From Oryzias latipes (lineage: Eukaryota > Chordata > Actinopteri > Beloniformes > Adrianichthyidae), in contig NC_019879.2 of the NCBI RefSeq assembly GCF_002234675.1, forward strand, positions 24,485,855 through 24,549,854: a stretch of DNA of 64,000 bases, read 5' to 3'. Both the position numbers and the translations under genes were made by a program. Shown here piece after piece: positions 36,091 through 46,838 of this stretch. The notes below the pieces were generated by a model, which ran no database searches, was not told the DNA's origin, and worked only from the letters and a program-made list of their open reading frames with translations. How positions within the stretch are numbered: the first letter of the stretch is position 1; the number at the start of each line of letters is the position of its first letter.

Positions 36091-38602
36091 CGTCGAGCGT
36101 TTTGGCCAACGGGTCTTTATGTGAATTCGATTCTGAGTGGTTCAAAATTTTTGGTCAGTTTGGGAATTACGCAGTTTATGTGTATTTTACATTGTTTATA
36201 CGCAATTATGACGTACAATCTTACGCAATTTTGCGCGATTTTTATGAGATGCACGTGCAGCAATAAGTTTAAGATCATCTTTAAACCTACTAACAGCAAC
36301 AGATGCACGACTCCCTCTGCTATTGACTCTCTTTTTACTATGAAACAATTTCCCTTGGTTTATGACACTTAATGGATCTAATAAAAGGGAAGGACAGGTG
36401 GTGCTCATAAGCAGAAGATTCAGAGGGGGACAGTTGCACCTCCGGTATAAATAAAAATGTTTCCAGCTACTGCAGAAGGAGAAAGTTCAGAGCACTTGTG
36501 TCACATTTCAGCTGAGATATATTGACTTGTTTTCTTGGTCTTAGCTCAACCTTGATGTTTCTGTTTTACATGACTTCCGTGCCTCAAACTAAAGACCAGC
36601 ACCTTTTCAGAGGCACATTCCATTAAGATGAGAGATATCCTCTGAACGTGTGAGGAGGTTCAATCACATGCTGCATCATGTCCTAATGGCTTAAAAAAAA
36701 TGCAATTCAGTGATCTCAAAATCTGCTGGATCTGAAGCTATGGGACTATTTAAGCTAAAAACAAAGACGCAAACCATTTTTCTGTGTTTATTATGTAATT
36801 AAACAGGTAATACATTACAATAACAAAAGAACTTCTCTGTTCTTGTAGAAACATGTTTGTTTTCTCTCACTTTGTACTAACCACTTTTGAAAACCGTTTC
36901 AGCATGAAAACACGCAAAACAAATTGGGTGACATAATGCTGTGCAGCATCCGTGCATCAGAACAATACAGTGAGAAAAATGTGCGATTTAATGATTCTGA
37001 CGTGCAAATTTTGGTGTCGAGCTTTGGTTATTCACGCACACACTGTGAGGAATGCATTGACATATTGGAACGTCTGTCTCAGTCTGCATTTGGACACATC
37101 TCTGCCTGCATTGACAGATTCATTTGCTTCCTTGATTGAGTTTGAGCAATCTGTGCTTGTGTGCTGCTGTAGCTGAATCGACGCCAAATGAGCATGTGTG
37201 TCTGATCCACTGCTAGAGCTGATATTAGTTCCAGACGCAAAGCAGTGTAACATGTTTCTAAACTTGTACACAATAGTGCTGCCACTTCAGTTTAAAGTTA
37301 ATGCGAAGGTTTGGAGTGTATTTATTTATTTAAAGTTGAAAGTATTTAAAATGAATATTATAAAATTTAGCAACACAATCTATGGCAAAGAGAGACTCAT
37401 AGAAGTGTTATTCCTTAGGATTTAAAAATTAAAACTTCACTTAAAATATTAACGTCTTTGATCTCACATTCTTTCATACTTTGTAGCTTAATGACTTAAT
37501 CCACAACACTGTTTGGTTAAAACATAATTAACAGATAACCAGAGTCAAACTAAATCACTTTTGATGATTTACAAATACCGGTAAGTGTTTATAGGTGCCA
37601 TATGGGAAAAACAACACAAACAGCATCTATGACACAGCAAAAACTCAGTCTGTGCATTGTGCAATACTTGGAAGCTAGACGTGATGACGTTTAGTGACAT
37701 CATGAAGGTTGCTCATTTCTGTCTGATCAATTTGGACCCAATATGGGCTGTTCATGTACAATACACAGTCCTTAAATTTGAGGGGTTCCCTACAAAATAC
37801 TATTATGTGTGTATTATTTATATTTAAAAATCCTGTATTTTCTCGTGGCTGACACGCTTTTCTGAAAGAGGGAATCCTAACCTACATACATGCAAAATTT
37901 GGTGTTGTACCACAAAATGCACAATTATTTGAATAAAAATATTTAAAAAATGAGGGTCAGAAACAAGATTAAACATTAAAATTTATGCATACAAGTCTCA
38001 CATCTTTATGTAAATCAATCCATGTAAAAAAACATTCCTTGGAAGAAAAGGTTATTGCCTTTAAGAGATTAATTATCTGAGGGTTTTGTCTGATACATGA
38101 GGATGTGATTCATGTTGAGACAGCAGGACTGAAGCGCAGAGCCAGTCAGTGGATCAACTTTAAACAACAATGAGGCAGTGTTGTGCGGTGTGGCGCAGGA
38201 ATCAGTGTGTGATGACTTAGCATTTCAATGAGAGAGAGACAAATCCACACAAATGAATATAAATACAACTAAATACAAAGATATTACACTCCTGGTACGA
38301 CATCAGACCTCATAGAAAAAATGCAAACAAAATACATTCAAACACACAATATAGATAACATTTTTGCACAAGTTACAGTCTTTTGGCTTTTCAACTATAA
38401 TAACTATGTTTATGCTGATTTTTTTTTAAATTGACTGTTTTCATGAACTGTTTTAAGTGCTTCTTTTAAAAATTGGTCAAGAGATGAAAAGTTGGAGACT
38501 TCAAGTTTTTCTAAAACTAAACAGTCTCTGTAAAAAAACATGCTGGTTTTGGACAGCAGATGAAAATAATCGGCTGTAACACACGTTTATGCTTCCTCAA
38601 AG
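36091..38602. other. Region downstream of ackr3, includes its 3' UTR
   Basis: The part next to 38,602 must hold the ackr3 3' untranslated region (minus strand). No perfect AATAAA appears on the minus strand in the first 1.2 kb; the first clear ones are in the TTTATTTATT run at 37,321-37,330. The transcript end is therefore unresolved. Nothing else recognised. Confidence 0.4.
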
Positions 38603-39748
38603 TCATTCAGATGTTGTCTTTGATATGAGTGGCGGGTTTTCTACAGCTACAGCAGAGTATTCAGTCTCAGACATGTTAGGAGCCTCGATGAGACGTGCCA
38701 GGCCCGTTCGAGTTGAATATTTGAAAATGAACGCCTTCATGAGGTCATAACGGTAGTTTCTGTTGATGAAGTTGTAGAGAATGGGGTTGAAGCAGCAGTG
38801 GAGCAAGGACAGGCACTGGGTGAGGTGCAAAGCCACGTAGAGCACGTTCTCCAGGCCACAAGTCAGGGGCACCAAGCCCAGCTGTGACAGGGAGTCAGCC
38901 AAGAGCACGGAGTGGTAAGGCCCCCAACACGCCAGAAAAACAACAATGTAGGCCAGAATAACTCTGCGGCTGACGCGGCGCTCTTGCTCCACTGGAGATG
39001 AGGATGATGAAGAGGAGGAGTGGGCGAAAGCTCTGGCCAGCAGGGCATAAAAGACTGCAATGACCGGAAAGGGGAGAAGAAAGCCCAGCAGGATAAAACT
39101 CAGCTGCACTCCTACCATCCATTCTGTGTGGTTCTCCTCTGGGTACACAGGCCTGCACAGCATGGTGTCGCTATGTGTTGACTTCACAGTGTGCAGGAAG
39201 TGGGTGTCTGGCAAGGAGGCTACCAGAGCCAGAAGCCAAACCCCCAAACATACACCTCGGCGGATCAACTTCCTGCGTTGGGCTCCTTCCTCTCTGGGCT
39301 GCAACAGACTAAAGTAACGGTCCACGCTCATGCACGCCAAGAAGAAGATGCTGCCAAAGAGGTTGACAGAGAACAGCAGGTGCGTGAGTTTGCACGCAAC
39401 TTCCCCAAAGGGCCAGTGGCCGTGCTGGGCCAGCGAGCTCACCCAGATGGGAAGTGTCGCACACACACACAAATCTGCAACCGCCAGGTGAGCGATGTAC
39501 GTGTGCGTCTCATGGCGAGGGGTGGAGTCGCTTTGAGCGCGGATGTTCACCCAGAGGACGAGGGCGTTGGCAGCCAGGCCAATGACGAAGATGAACGTGT
39601 AAAGGACGCACATGGAGTACAGTAGGGCACTGCGATTGAATGCTGTGGCACAAACCATGGCCTCCACACTTGTGATGTTGCTGAAGGTTTCAGAGAAGTT
39701 CAACTCCCCGAAATTCTCCCACAGGTCTTCAAACTCACTTAGACTCAT
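38603..39748 (-). CDS. ackr3: Atypical chemokine receptor 3 (CXCR7)
   Basis: A 381-codon seven-transmembrane receptor in one exon. It scavenges CXCL12 (and CXCL11) at the plasma membrane, signals through arrestin rather than G proteins, and shapes chemokine gradients in cell migration (known for the family). Visible: N-glycosylation sites at N17, N24 and N38; TM1 about 42-68, TM2 83-104, TM3 118-140, TM4 163-182, TM5 211-238, TM6 262-284, TM7 300-327. DRY-type motif DRYFSLL is at 143-149, with ACKR3 usually DRYLSIT. Disulfide cysteines are C119-C198 and C33-C297. NPILY is at 321-325. ACKR3-diagnostic blocks are ASLPDTHFLHTVKS, SIFFLACMSVDRY, FINRNYRYDLMKAFIFKYS and the tail SETEYSA. Intracellular loop 3 has an extra serine run (244-251) absent from the mammalian protein, which is about 362 residues. 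The ATG at 39,748 is the natural start, 64 bases after a splice acceptor. I cannot tell teleost paralogue a from b. Confidence 0.97.
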   Translation of the reverse strand: MSLSEFEDLWENFGELNFSETFSNITSVEAMVCATAFNRSALLYSMCVLYTFIFVIGLAANALVLWVNIRAQSDSTPRHETHTYIAHLAVADLCVCATLPIWVSSLAQHGHWPFGEVACKLTHLLFSVNLFGSIFFLACMSVDRYFSLLQPREEGAQRRKLIRRGVCLGVWLLALVASLPDTHFLHTVKSTHSDTMLCRPVYPEENHTEWMVGVQLSFILLGFLLPFPVIAVFYALLARAFAHSSSSSSSSPVEQERRVSRRVILAYIVVFLACWGPYHSVLLADSLSQLGLVPLTCGLENVLYVALHLTQCLSLLHCCFNPILYNFINRNYRYDLMKAFIFKYSTRTGLARLIEAPNMSETEYSAVAVENPPLISKTTSE

Positions 39749-39812
39749 TTTTCACCGATGGTAGAGGCACAAAGACCACTGGAGGGGGTGCACAACCTGA
39801 CTGGAACAGACC
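39749..39812 (-). other. ackr3: ackr3 5' UTR part of coding exon, splice acceptor
   Basis: On the minus strand TTTTCTGCTTTCACAG ends at 39,813, a strong pyrimidine tract plus AG. The exon would begin at 39,812 with GGTCTGTTCC and run 64 bases to the ATG. This matches the known two-exon layout of ACKR3, in which only the second exon codes. Confidence 0.75.
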
Positions 39813-39898
39813 CTGTGAAAGCAGAAAATAAGTAGATTGTGAGTTTGACGGATGTAAAAGTGAATAACTCAGTATTAACACTTACAATGACAGCTTAA

Positions 39899-40410
39899 AG
39901 TCCCACAATTTAAACATATTTTGAGCTATTTTCAACGTTTTCCCAGTAATCTTTTAATTATGATTATGTCGTTTTTAGGCAAAATCAAAAAGTAGTTTTC
40001 TGAGACAGTTTCTACAGAGCAACTGGAGTTCATTAGAAATTAGAACTGTTGACTTAGAGGAAGCCCTCCCCAATTTTCCAGCATCCATCTGATTACACAC
40101 TCTCCAGCTAGCTTACAGCCCCTCATACACCCAACCTAAAATTACTAGTCCAATAAAAATGGCGAGCAGTATCTGAGCTATCCAGCTGTTCAGTTTTGAG
40201 TCTGACTCCAATTTAGACGAGGAAAACAAAGGATTTATTTGTCTGCAAGTGGATGCATCCAAATGGAGCGGAGCAGGGAGCTTATGGCCCGTCTCCAAGC
40301 TTTTGCCCATGGCACTTTTCTGTCTACTCCTGATTCTTTATATTTGTCTTCCATCATCCAAAAAATGTTACAAGAACATGTTAAAAACACTATATTCATT
40401 GGAGTGGGTC
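39899..40410 (-). repeat. TTAA-type MITE, copy 8, in ackr3 intron
   Basis: TTAA (39,895-39,898), AGTCCCACAATTTAAAC at the left, CATTGGAGTGGGTC at the right, then TTAA (40,411-40,414). Carries GTGGATGCATCCAAATGGAG and the other family landmarks. It lies within the putative ackr3 intron, close to the acceptor. Confidence 0.82.
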
Positions 40411-40414
40411 TTAA

Positions 40415-43079
40415 AAGCAACTTTTTGACAAGTATTTCATATTTTACACATCAACATAAAACATAAGTAAACTTGTGTTTTAATGAGTTCCTAAAGGATC
40501 CGAATGTGGTTATCTCGTTAAAACATCACTTGTATAAGTTAATAACAACTCCTTGTTATTGTGTCACCCACTGTGGGGTTTTCTATGATTGATGTGTACT
40601 CCAGGGCCAGCACAATAAATGTTTACATTAGCCCCTCTGGCACTCTGGGCTGACTGGACACAAGGAAGTGGGACTGAGAAACCAAAACAGGGTGTTTTTC
40701 CGGCACGTTCTGGGCATTCCAAGATAAAGCACCGGTCAGGATGGGAAACCTGATGCTTCTTTAAAGAGTGCTTTCCTTAAAATGCTTGTTATTATAAAAC
40801 ACAAGGAATCCCGTGTCTCGTCTTTGCTCATAAGGTTGGAAAAGAAAGGGTGAAAGATCAGCTGTCACCACCCAGATGATCAAAGGAAACTTTGAATGCC
40901 TTATTTTAAAGCATACAAGTCTCATAATGTGCACACAAATGCATTGTGCACATAGGCAGAGAGAAAGGTGACTAAAACAGCGTGAAAGAGTATTGAAATA
41001 GTCTAGACTGCTTTGGAATGCCAATAACCCGCTGTGATTTCTCTGAGCCTAATGGACCTCTGAAATGTTCACCCCTACATGGCCTGCTTTCACAGCTTTC
41101 TGCTGCAATGTCTCTCTCAACTAACTGTCAGCCTGCAACAGCGCGAGAGTTCAGAGGTGAGAGGTGATGCATCAAAACCAGAACACGAGCGGCTTAACCC
41201 CGCTGCTGCCCCCGACCCACTCGTACACCCACAGAGTGAATAGTGCGCAGAGATCAGCAGGAGGCTTGACGCCTGCAAAATGGTGCGACTGGGGTTAAAA
41301 AGGAGGTCAGCGTCCACTGGGTGGCACAGCACGCCGTAGAGCAGTGAAATGTGACCGTGTCGGACATCTGTCTGTGTGGGAGACTTGTTCTCTATGTGGG
41401 ATAATTGGCACAAAGTCACAGAGGAGGAGGAAAGGAAAAAAAAGAAGTTGAAAATAAATATGCATGAGGGCACCTGGAAAATATTAGTCTGCGCAGCTGT
41501 TCCAAGAAGAGTCGCTATCTATACCATTACTTATCCATAGCACTAATTCAATTCTGTATGAAACTTTTAGGTGTAGCATTTGAACTGACGGCAGCAGAAA
41601 TGTTAAAAATAAACTCTGAGTTTGGTTTTTTGCTACTTTTATAGCCCTAACAAAACTTTCTATATTTTAAAAATGAAAAAGACTTTTCAAAGTAGACAAA
41701 CATTTTTTCTATGATTTTTCTTCATCCATTTGTTCCAGTTAATTTATTCACCAACATCAGAAACAATAAGAGCACCACAAGAAAGTAAAGAGACAAGAGA
41801 AATTGTCTTACTGATTATTCTTGAAAAAGAAAAATAATCTTATCACCGTTTTTCAATAGCAAAAAATGTTAGTTTAAATAAACAGGTAGGCTATTAGTGA
41901 CTAGATTTTTTATTTATTTATTTTTAATGATTATAAAAGATCTGAATCGTTTTTAAATAATTTCTTAGGACCCTAAGAAAGAAGAAAGAAAGAAGAAAGA
42001 TCTGTAATCTTCAATAAAAATTATTCTAGCATAAAACATAACCAAAATCAGTGGTATTGTGAACATTTTTTATACTACTCTTGGCATGTTTAGTAAAGAA
42101 CTAACAAAAGTGACCAAACGTCTTGGGGGGGGGGGGGGGGGGGGACTCTTCTGATCTTTTTACTTCTTTTTGATCTATCAGGGATCCTAATCATTTAAAT
42201 TGAGAGATTTTTAGAGCGACGTTAGTCACTCACAAAGGTTTCACCCTTAAATGTATCTTATATTATATGGAAAATGGTTTAAGGTGCCAGGTAGGTTTCA
42301 AGCCAATTACCATTTTAACACCCACAAAATCAGATAACGCACAAGATAGCAAATCGAGCACATCTCTTCCATTCTCCTGGTCAATCTTCTGCGTTTCCTC
42401 TCTGCTCCCTGTCTGACCTGCATTTCTCTCACAAAAACGGCGAAAGCTCTTTTGTTGCTCACAACAGAACGACGCAAACGAGGGTCATTTTTTTCATGTG
42501 CAAATGCAACCCACAAGAGGAGGAGTGCAGGTGCAACGTGTTTGACAAAGTTTCCTCCAGTTGGTCTCGATCTACCGGCTCCATCATGCTCCAGGATAAA
42601 ATCTTTGGATAGAACAAGATGTTTCCGCATTGATAAACAATAGACTGTCGCTCTCTGCGTCATTACGCATGGAGCAGGAGCAGAGATCCCAGCCCGCTGC
42701 CGGCAGAAAACACACATAAAGTCACACATGCTATTGTTGATTTATATCAGGTAAGATGCAAACTTCTGTTATCAGTCCTGAGCTAACTGCCTGACTGGGT
42801 TGGCTGAGAGTTTCAATCTGGAGACAAACACACAGAAGCAAACAGAAGCGATGATAAAGAAAACGGTTGTTTTGGGGACATTTTGCGTTTTATGTGAAAG
42901 ATTACCGTCTAAAGCTCAATCATTCGTTTGAAAATACAATAAATATAAATTAAGTTTGCATACACTTGAATAAATCCAATGTAAGCAGCAGAAAAAGCGC
43001 GTCCAGGCAGCATCTCTGTCATCCAACGCGTCAACATATTCACTTTCCTTCCCCGTAGACGGATTTTCAAACATCTTAC
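40415..43079 (-). other. ackr3: Putative ackr3 intron 1 (main part)
   Basis: Between the acceptor at 39,813 and the donor at 43,079. Two GC-richer stretches, about 41,090-41,460 and 42,340-42,730, stand out from the AT-rich background and could be regulatory. They are open on the minus strand for 118 and 140 codons but show no protein family features. Purine microsatellite (AAAG/AAG) is at about 41,974-41,999. Confidence 0.45.
42125..42144 (+). repeat. Uninterrupted run of 20 G
   Basis: Twenty consecutive G bases. It is a strong quadruplex former and a common site of length error in assembly or sequencing, so the exact count may not be reliable. Confidence 0.85.
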
Positions 43080-43120
43080 CTCTGTTTCCTTCTCTTCTCT
43101 TTGATCTTCTTCTGTCGTCT
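43080..43120 (-). other. ackr3: Candidate ackr3 5' non-coding exon, splice donor
   Basis: Minus strand CAGAG at 43,084-43,080 is followed by GTAAGA, a near-perfect donor. With a TATA-like TTTAAA at 43,146-43,151, transcription would start about 25-30 bases downstream, near 43,120, giving a short leader exon of ~40 bases. The pairing with the acceptor at 39,813 is inference. The exon's 5' limit is approximate. Confidence 0.5.
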
Positions 43121-43270
43121 GAAGGACTGAAATGTTAGGTGGCAGTTTAAAGGCTGAAGCGTCACTCTTGCTCCGCTCGAGCGTCAGTGTGGCTCACCCC
43201 GCCTCTGCAAATGAATCGGACGGAGTCCCGTGCGGCGAGCCGCACTTGCTGGTGTTAAGAAGCTACGCCT
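43121..43270 (-). promoter_or_regulatory. ackr3: Candidate ackr3 promoter
   Basis: Read on the minus strand: TTTGCAGAGGCGGGGTGAG gives a GC box preceded by an octamer-like ATTTGCAG. CACTGACGCTCGAGCG and AGAGTGACGC follow, then the TATA-like CTTTAAAC. Several CpGs make this the most CpG-dense spot between ackr3 and the next upstream repeat. Transcription-factor use is inference. Confidence 0.45.
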
Positions 43271-43461
43271 CCAAGACTGGTCCTCCCAGCCTAAAGCGCG
43301 CGTTGACATCACCTCAAGCAAAACACACAGTTTCAGCCAAGTGTAACAGAAAAAAAAAGAACGAGGAGGTTCCTGCTCGGGACGCACCGAAGCTGGATGT
43401 GTAACTTTGAGAAGATTATGATGTAAACAAATGTTTTTAGACAGGCTGCTGCACGTTTTAA

Positions 43462-44039
43462 ACACAAACTCCAATGAAAACCGTTTTTGAGGTGTTTTTA
43501 AGTTCTTGTGGCATTTTTCTCCTGAAAGAGGACATGTAAGAAAATTAAGCTTAAAAATTGAATATCTTCATTCAAATCGTTGCGAATTAGTAGCAGACAG
43601 AAAATGCAGTTGGAAAAATCTTGAAGCGGTATAGTAAGTACTATAGTCAGCAGGCCACAAGCTTCCTGCTCCGCACCTTTCTGATGCATACATGCACCTT
43701 CAGATAATTAGAACAAAGTATGTCTTTGTTTCCTCGTCCGATTTGTTATGTGGCTCAAGCTGCTCGCCATTTTTGGTAATGTTAGATTTTGGTTGTGAGG
43801 GTCTGCACGCTAGTGGGAGAGAGTGTAAACAAAGGGATGATGGGAAATGAGAGTAGGCTTACTTCACGTCAACAGTCCTCCCACTACTCAGAGGCATATT
43901 TCTAATGATCTACTGCCGCTCTGCAGAAACTGTCCTATAGAATGACACAGAACTCTTTGATTTTGTTTAAAACCAGATAAAGTCAAAGGATCACTGTGAA
44001 CTCTTTTAAATAAAATCAAAAGATGTCTGGAGTTGAACT
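43462..44039 (+). repeat. TTAA-type MITE, copy 9
   Basis: TTAA (43,458-43,461), ACACAAACTCCAATGAAAA at the left, GTCTGGAGTTGAACT at the right, TTAA (44,040-44,043). 578 bp. It sits just upstream of the candidate ackr3 promoter. Confidence 0.83.
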
Positions 44040-44124
44040 TTAAGCTCTGCAGAGGTGAAGTTATAGTTGAATTTTCTGCATATCCTGTCAAAGGTCAACA
44101 CAGCAAATCACCTTTCACTAATTC

Positions 44125-44290
44125 ACACAGGTGGTTTGGCAGAGATTCACCGGACGCCCTTCCTGACACAACCCTGTATTTTATCCAGACTGGGGACAGG
44201 TACAGGGAGGTCCAGATTTGGGTCACCTTGTGGCTACATAGTTAGGCAGTAGCACAAAAGGTCTTGCCCGAGGACCCACACTGGATGAAG
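44125..44290 (+). repeat. Fragment of a common dispersed fish repeat
   Basis: GGACGCCCTTCCTGACACAA, CCAGACTGGGGACAGGTAC, GTGGCTACATAGTTAGGCAG and CTTGCCCGAGGACCCACACT are in the order seen in a widespread teleost repeat. Ends not definable; class not assigned. Confidence 0.6.
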
Positions 44291-45462
44291 CTCATTGTGC
44301 CCAGTTAAACAGATTTAAAAAGTCAGCAATTTTATTAAAAGATAATTTGTTTTTTCTTTTTTTCTTTTTACCAGGTACATTTTAAATGTGTTTATGAACA
44401 AAGACTACAATCGGTACAAGGACCCTATTAATAAAAGGAGAATATAAATAATAAATGTGTTTTTGTTTTTATAAATATCTTTACTAAGATTGTATTTTTA
44501 GAGTGGCTTTGCAGCCATATTAATGCAATATCAACAGTAGAACAAGAGCCAATAGTTGATAACAGAAAACAAAAACAAAAAAGACAAAACATATTGCTAA
44601 AAAGTTCTAAAAGAGCTACACTAAAGAAGTTCTCTCTTAGGAGAATTTTAGAAAAAACCTGAAATCTCTCATTGTGACGAGTTCTCTCATTTTCTACTGT
44701 AAACTATAGAATGAAGAAGGTGTTGAGTCTTCAAATGTTTACTTTCCCAATTCAGTTCTGACCTTTAGGAAAAACATCTGTAGAAAATTAGGAGAGCACA
44801 GATGGTTCTGTTTGTTCTCATGCAATAAAGGGTAAACTTTTAGCACTAACAGCCAAAGAATGAACCTATACATTAAAATAAACAAGACTGTGTTAATGCT
44901 CAAAAAACATGACTGGGCTAACCAACCAGAGTACAGTGGTGCGTTCCTTCCCTCAGGCTCTTTTCACAGTAAAGCGGGAGTCTGGTGCATTCATAAGGAG
45001 GAGATGACAACCGATGAGTAAAAAGTGAAAACATTACTGAGGTCGGCTGTCTTCTTCAATGAAGCAAGGAAAGATTTAGTCTTTGGCTACTCATCCAATC
45101 TTGCCAGAGCATGAATTCTCACATTTCCTGCAAGGTCAGCACTGCTTAAAATGATCTGGGTTTGAACACTGATGCCTTTGTTACATAAACCAGTAAATGG
45201 CAGCAAACACTCATTTTTGATTGGTTCACCATCGACAAATTAATGAAGAGAAAGCCGAAGTTCTACAGTTAAAAGAGTTTCCAGTTTGGTCTTTGTTGTG
45301 GTTTTATGTTGAGTGTTTCAAGCAACTGCATTCGTTGTCTTTTAACCTGCTCGGGCTTGGTGCAGGTTAGTTCAGACGATTCTCTGTGTTGGGTTCATTT
45401 AAATAACAGGGCAACTGGCTGACAACTACTCTTTTGGTCCAAACTTTATTCTTTGCACAACA
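44291..45462. other. Intergenic, nothing recognised
   Basis: AT-rich, no reading frame worth reporting, no repeat with clear ends. Confidence 0.4.
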
Positions 45463-45942
45463 TATGAATCAGTTAGTTCAAAAGGGGCCCAAGTCCAACA
45501 GGTTTGTTTTTCCAGGAAATGATTTTAATTGCATAGCTTAAAGGGAGGCTACACCAAATGATTAATACTTTACACAGATTTAGCATCAGTTCATAGCTTA
45601 CAAATGCTATAATATGAAGCACATCACTTTTATAATTTCAGAGGACGAGCAAACTAAATTCTCTGGACTTGGGCCCTTCTTGAATTAAACAGGGCCGCTG
45701 CCATTTTGGATAACTAGTGCTGCCATCTATGGGATAAAGCAAAACCCATGCAAGAGAGGCCCATGTCCAGGAATTTTGTACTTAATGCATTTTAAATGTC
45801 AAGCATAGTCAACACATTACAACGGATTTGGGACTATTTTGCACATAATCAGATAGCTTTTCCCTTGAAGACCATAGAACATATGATATCTCTATTTTGA
45901 AAAATTGTGGATTTGGGCCCCTTTTGAACTAACCGATTCATA
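45463..45942. mobile_element. Inverted-repeat element with nested GGGCCCAAGTCC motifs
   Basis: Ends TATGAATCAGTTAGTTC and the inverse of TATGAATCGGTTAGTTC, continuing inward as CAAAAGGGGCCCAAGTCC (one mismatch on the right). The inverted repeat is about 35 bp. Two further internal motifs, GGACTTGGGCCCTTCTTGAA near 45,664 and GAGAGGCCCATGTCCAGG near 45,755, form a second inverted pair. It has no coding frame. The target duplication is not clear (TA and AT are possible). Superfamily unknown; a MITE-like structure is inferred. Confidence 0.68.
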
Positions 45943-46307
45943 AGGTCAGACTCTTGTCTACACTGCACAAAATGCATAAGCCTCTTTAACTTTTGAAGGT
46001 TAGCCAACTTAAAATTCATTAACTGTTTAACACCGGAGCTTTAGCCCTAGTGTTGACATTCTTTGAACTACCGTAACCTTTCAACCGTTTACGCAAAAGC
46101 AGCTTTGTGCTGATATGCAAGACTTTACAGCATACAATATGTTGTTTAAGTGTCGCGGGCGAGCTCTCCGGTATTAAAGTGTTAAAGTGCCAAAAAACAG
46201 ACTTAGATGCTTACATAATTTTGCAATGTGTCTTTTTCCCACAAAAAGAAAACAATTAGACATTGGTACAAATAAAACAAATAATAATATGGAGTCCAGT
46301 ACTACAA
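45943..46307. other. Intergenic, nothing recognised
   Basis: Short AT-rich spacer between two inverted-repeat elements. Confidence 0.35.
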
Positions 46308-46838
46308 CGGAGTTTTAGGGCCAGTTTACAAACACTTTCTTTTTTTAATTACGACTTTTAAGTCGTAAATTCACGAGAAAAAAGTCATAACTACAAAATC
46401 TTAAGTCGTAAATTTATAAGAAAAAAATCTCAAATTTACTAGTTTTTTTCTCGTAAATTTTCTCAGACGGAATCGTCACACAGACTTAGAGATCTTGGTT
46501 TCACAGAGGAAAGGATTGAAGTGGACAGCTCCAGGGATACCGAAGTCTTTATCAACGGGCTGCAGGGATCCTGCAAGCCACCTATCAATAAATAAAACAT
46601 TTATAAATTGTAAATCATCAAACAAGCTTCCAAACATTTGTAACGTTATCAATAAACATTCAGCTCACCTGTTCAATTAAGTTTAGTCGCTCTGCTATGC
46701 TGCTGCGCGGCGTTCACTTGCTGGACTGTACGCTCACTTTCACTTTAATTTAGTAAATTTACAAGTTTTTTTCTCGTAAATTTACAAGTTTAAATTTCGA
46801 AATTCTTTTTTTTTTTTTTGGGTGGCCCTAAAACTCCG
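46308..46838. mobile_element. MITE with CGGAGTTTTAGGGCCA ends, 531 bp
   Basis: A perfect 16 bp terminal inverted repeat: CGGAGTTTTAGGGCCA at 46,308-46,323 and its inverse at 46,823-46,838. Inside each end are imperfect repeats of TAAGTCGTAAATT and TTTTTCTCGTAAATTT, including the palindrome ACGACTTTTAAGTCGT near 46,351. The target duplication was not resolved; AAC/GTT-like bases flank it. No coding frame. Similar ends occur in fish genomes, but I cannot name the family. Confidence 0.78.

Noticed and set aside
42307..42729. 140-codon minus-strand frame in the ackr3 intron
   Set aside because: No family features; more simply a GC-richer non-coding stretch.
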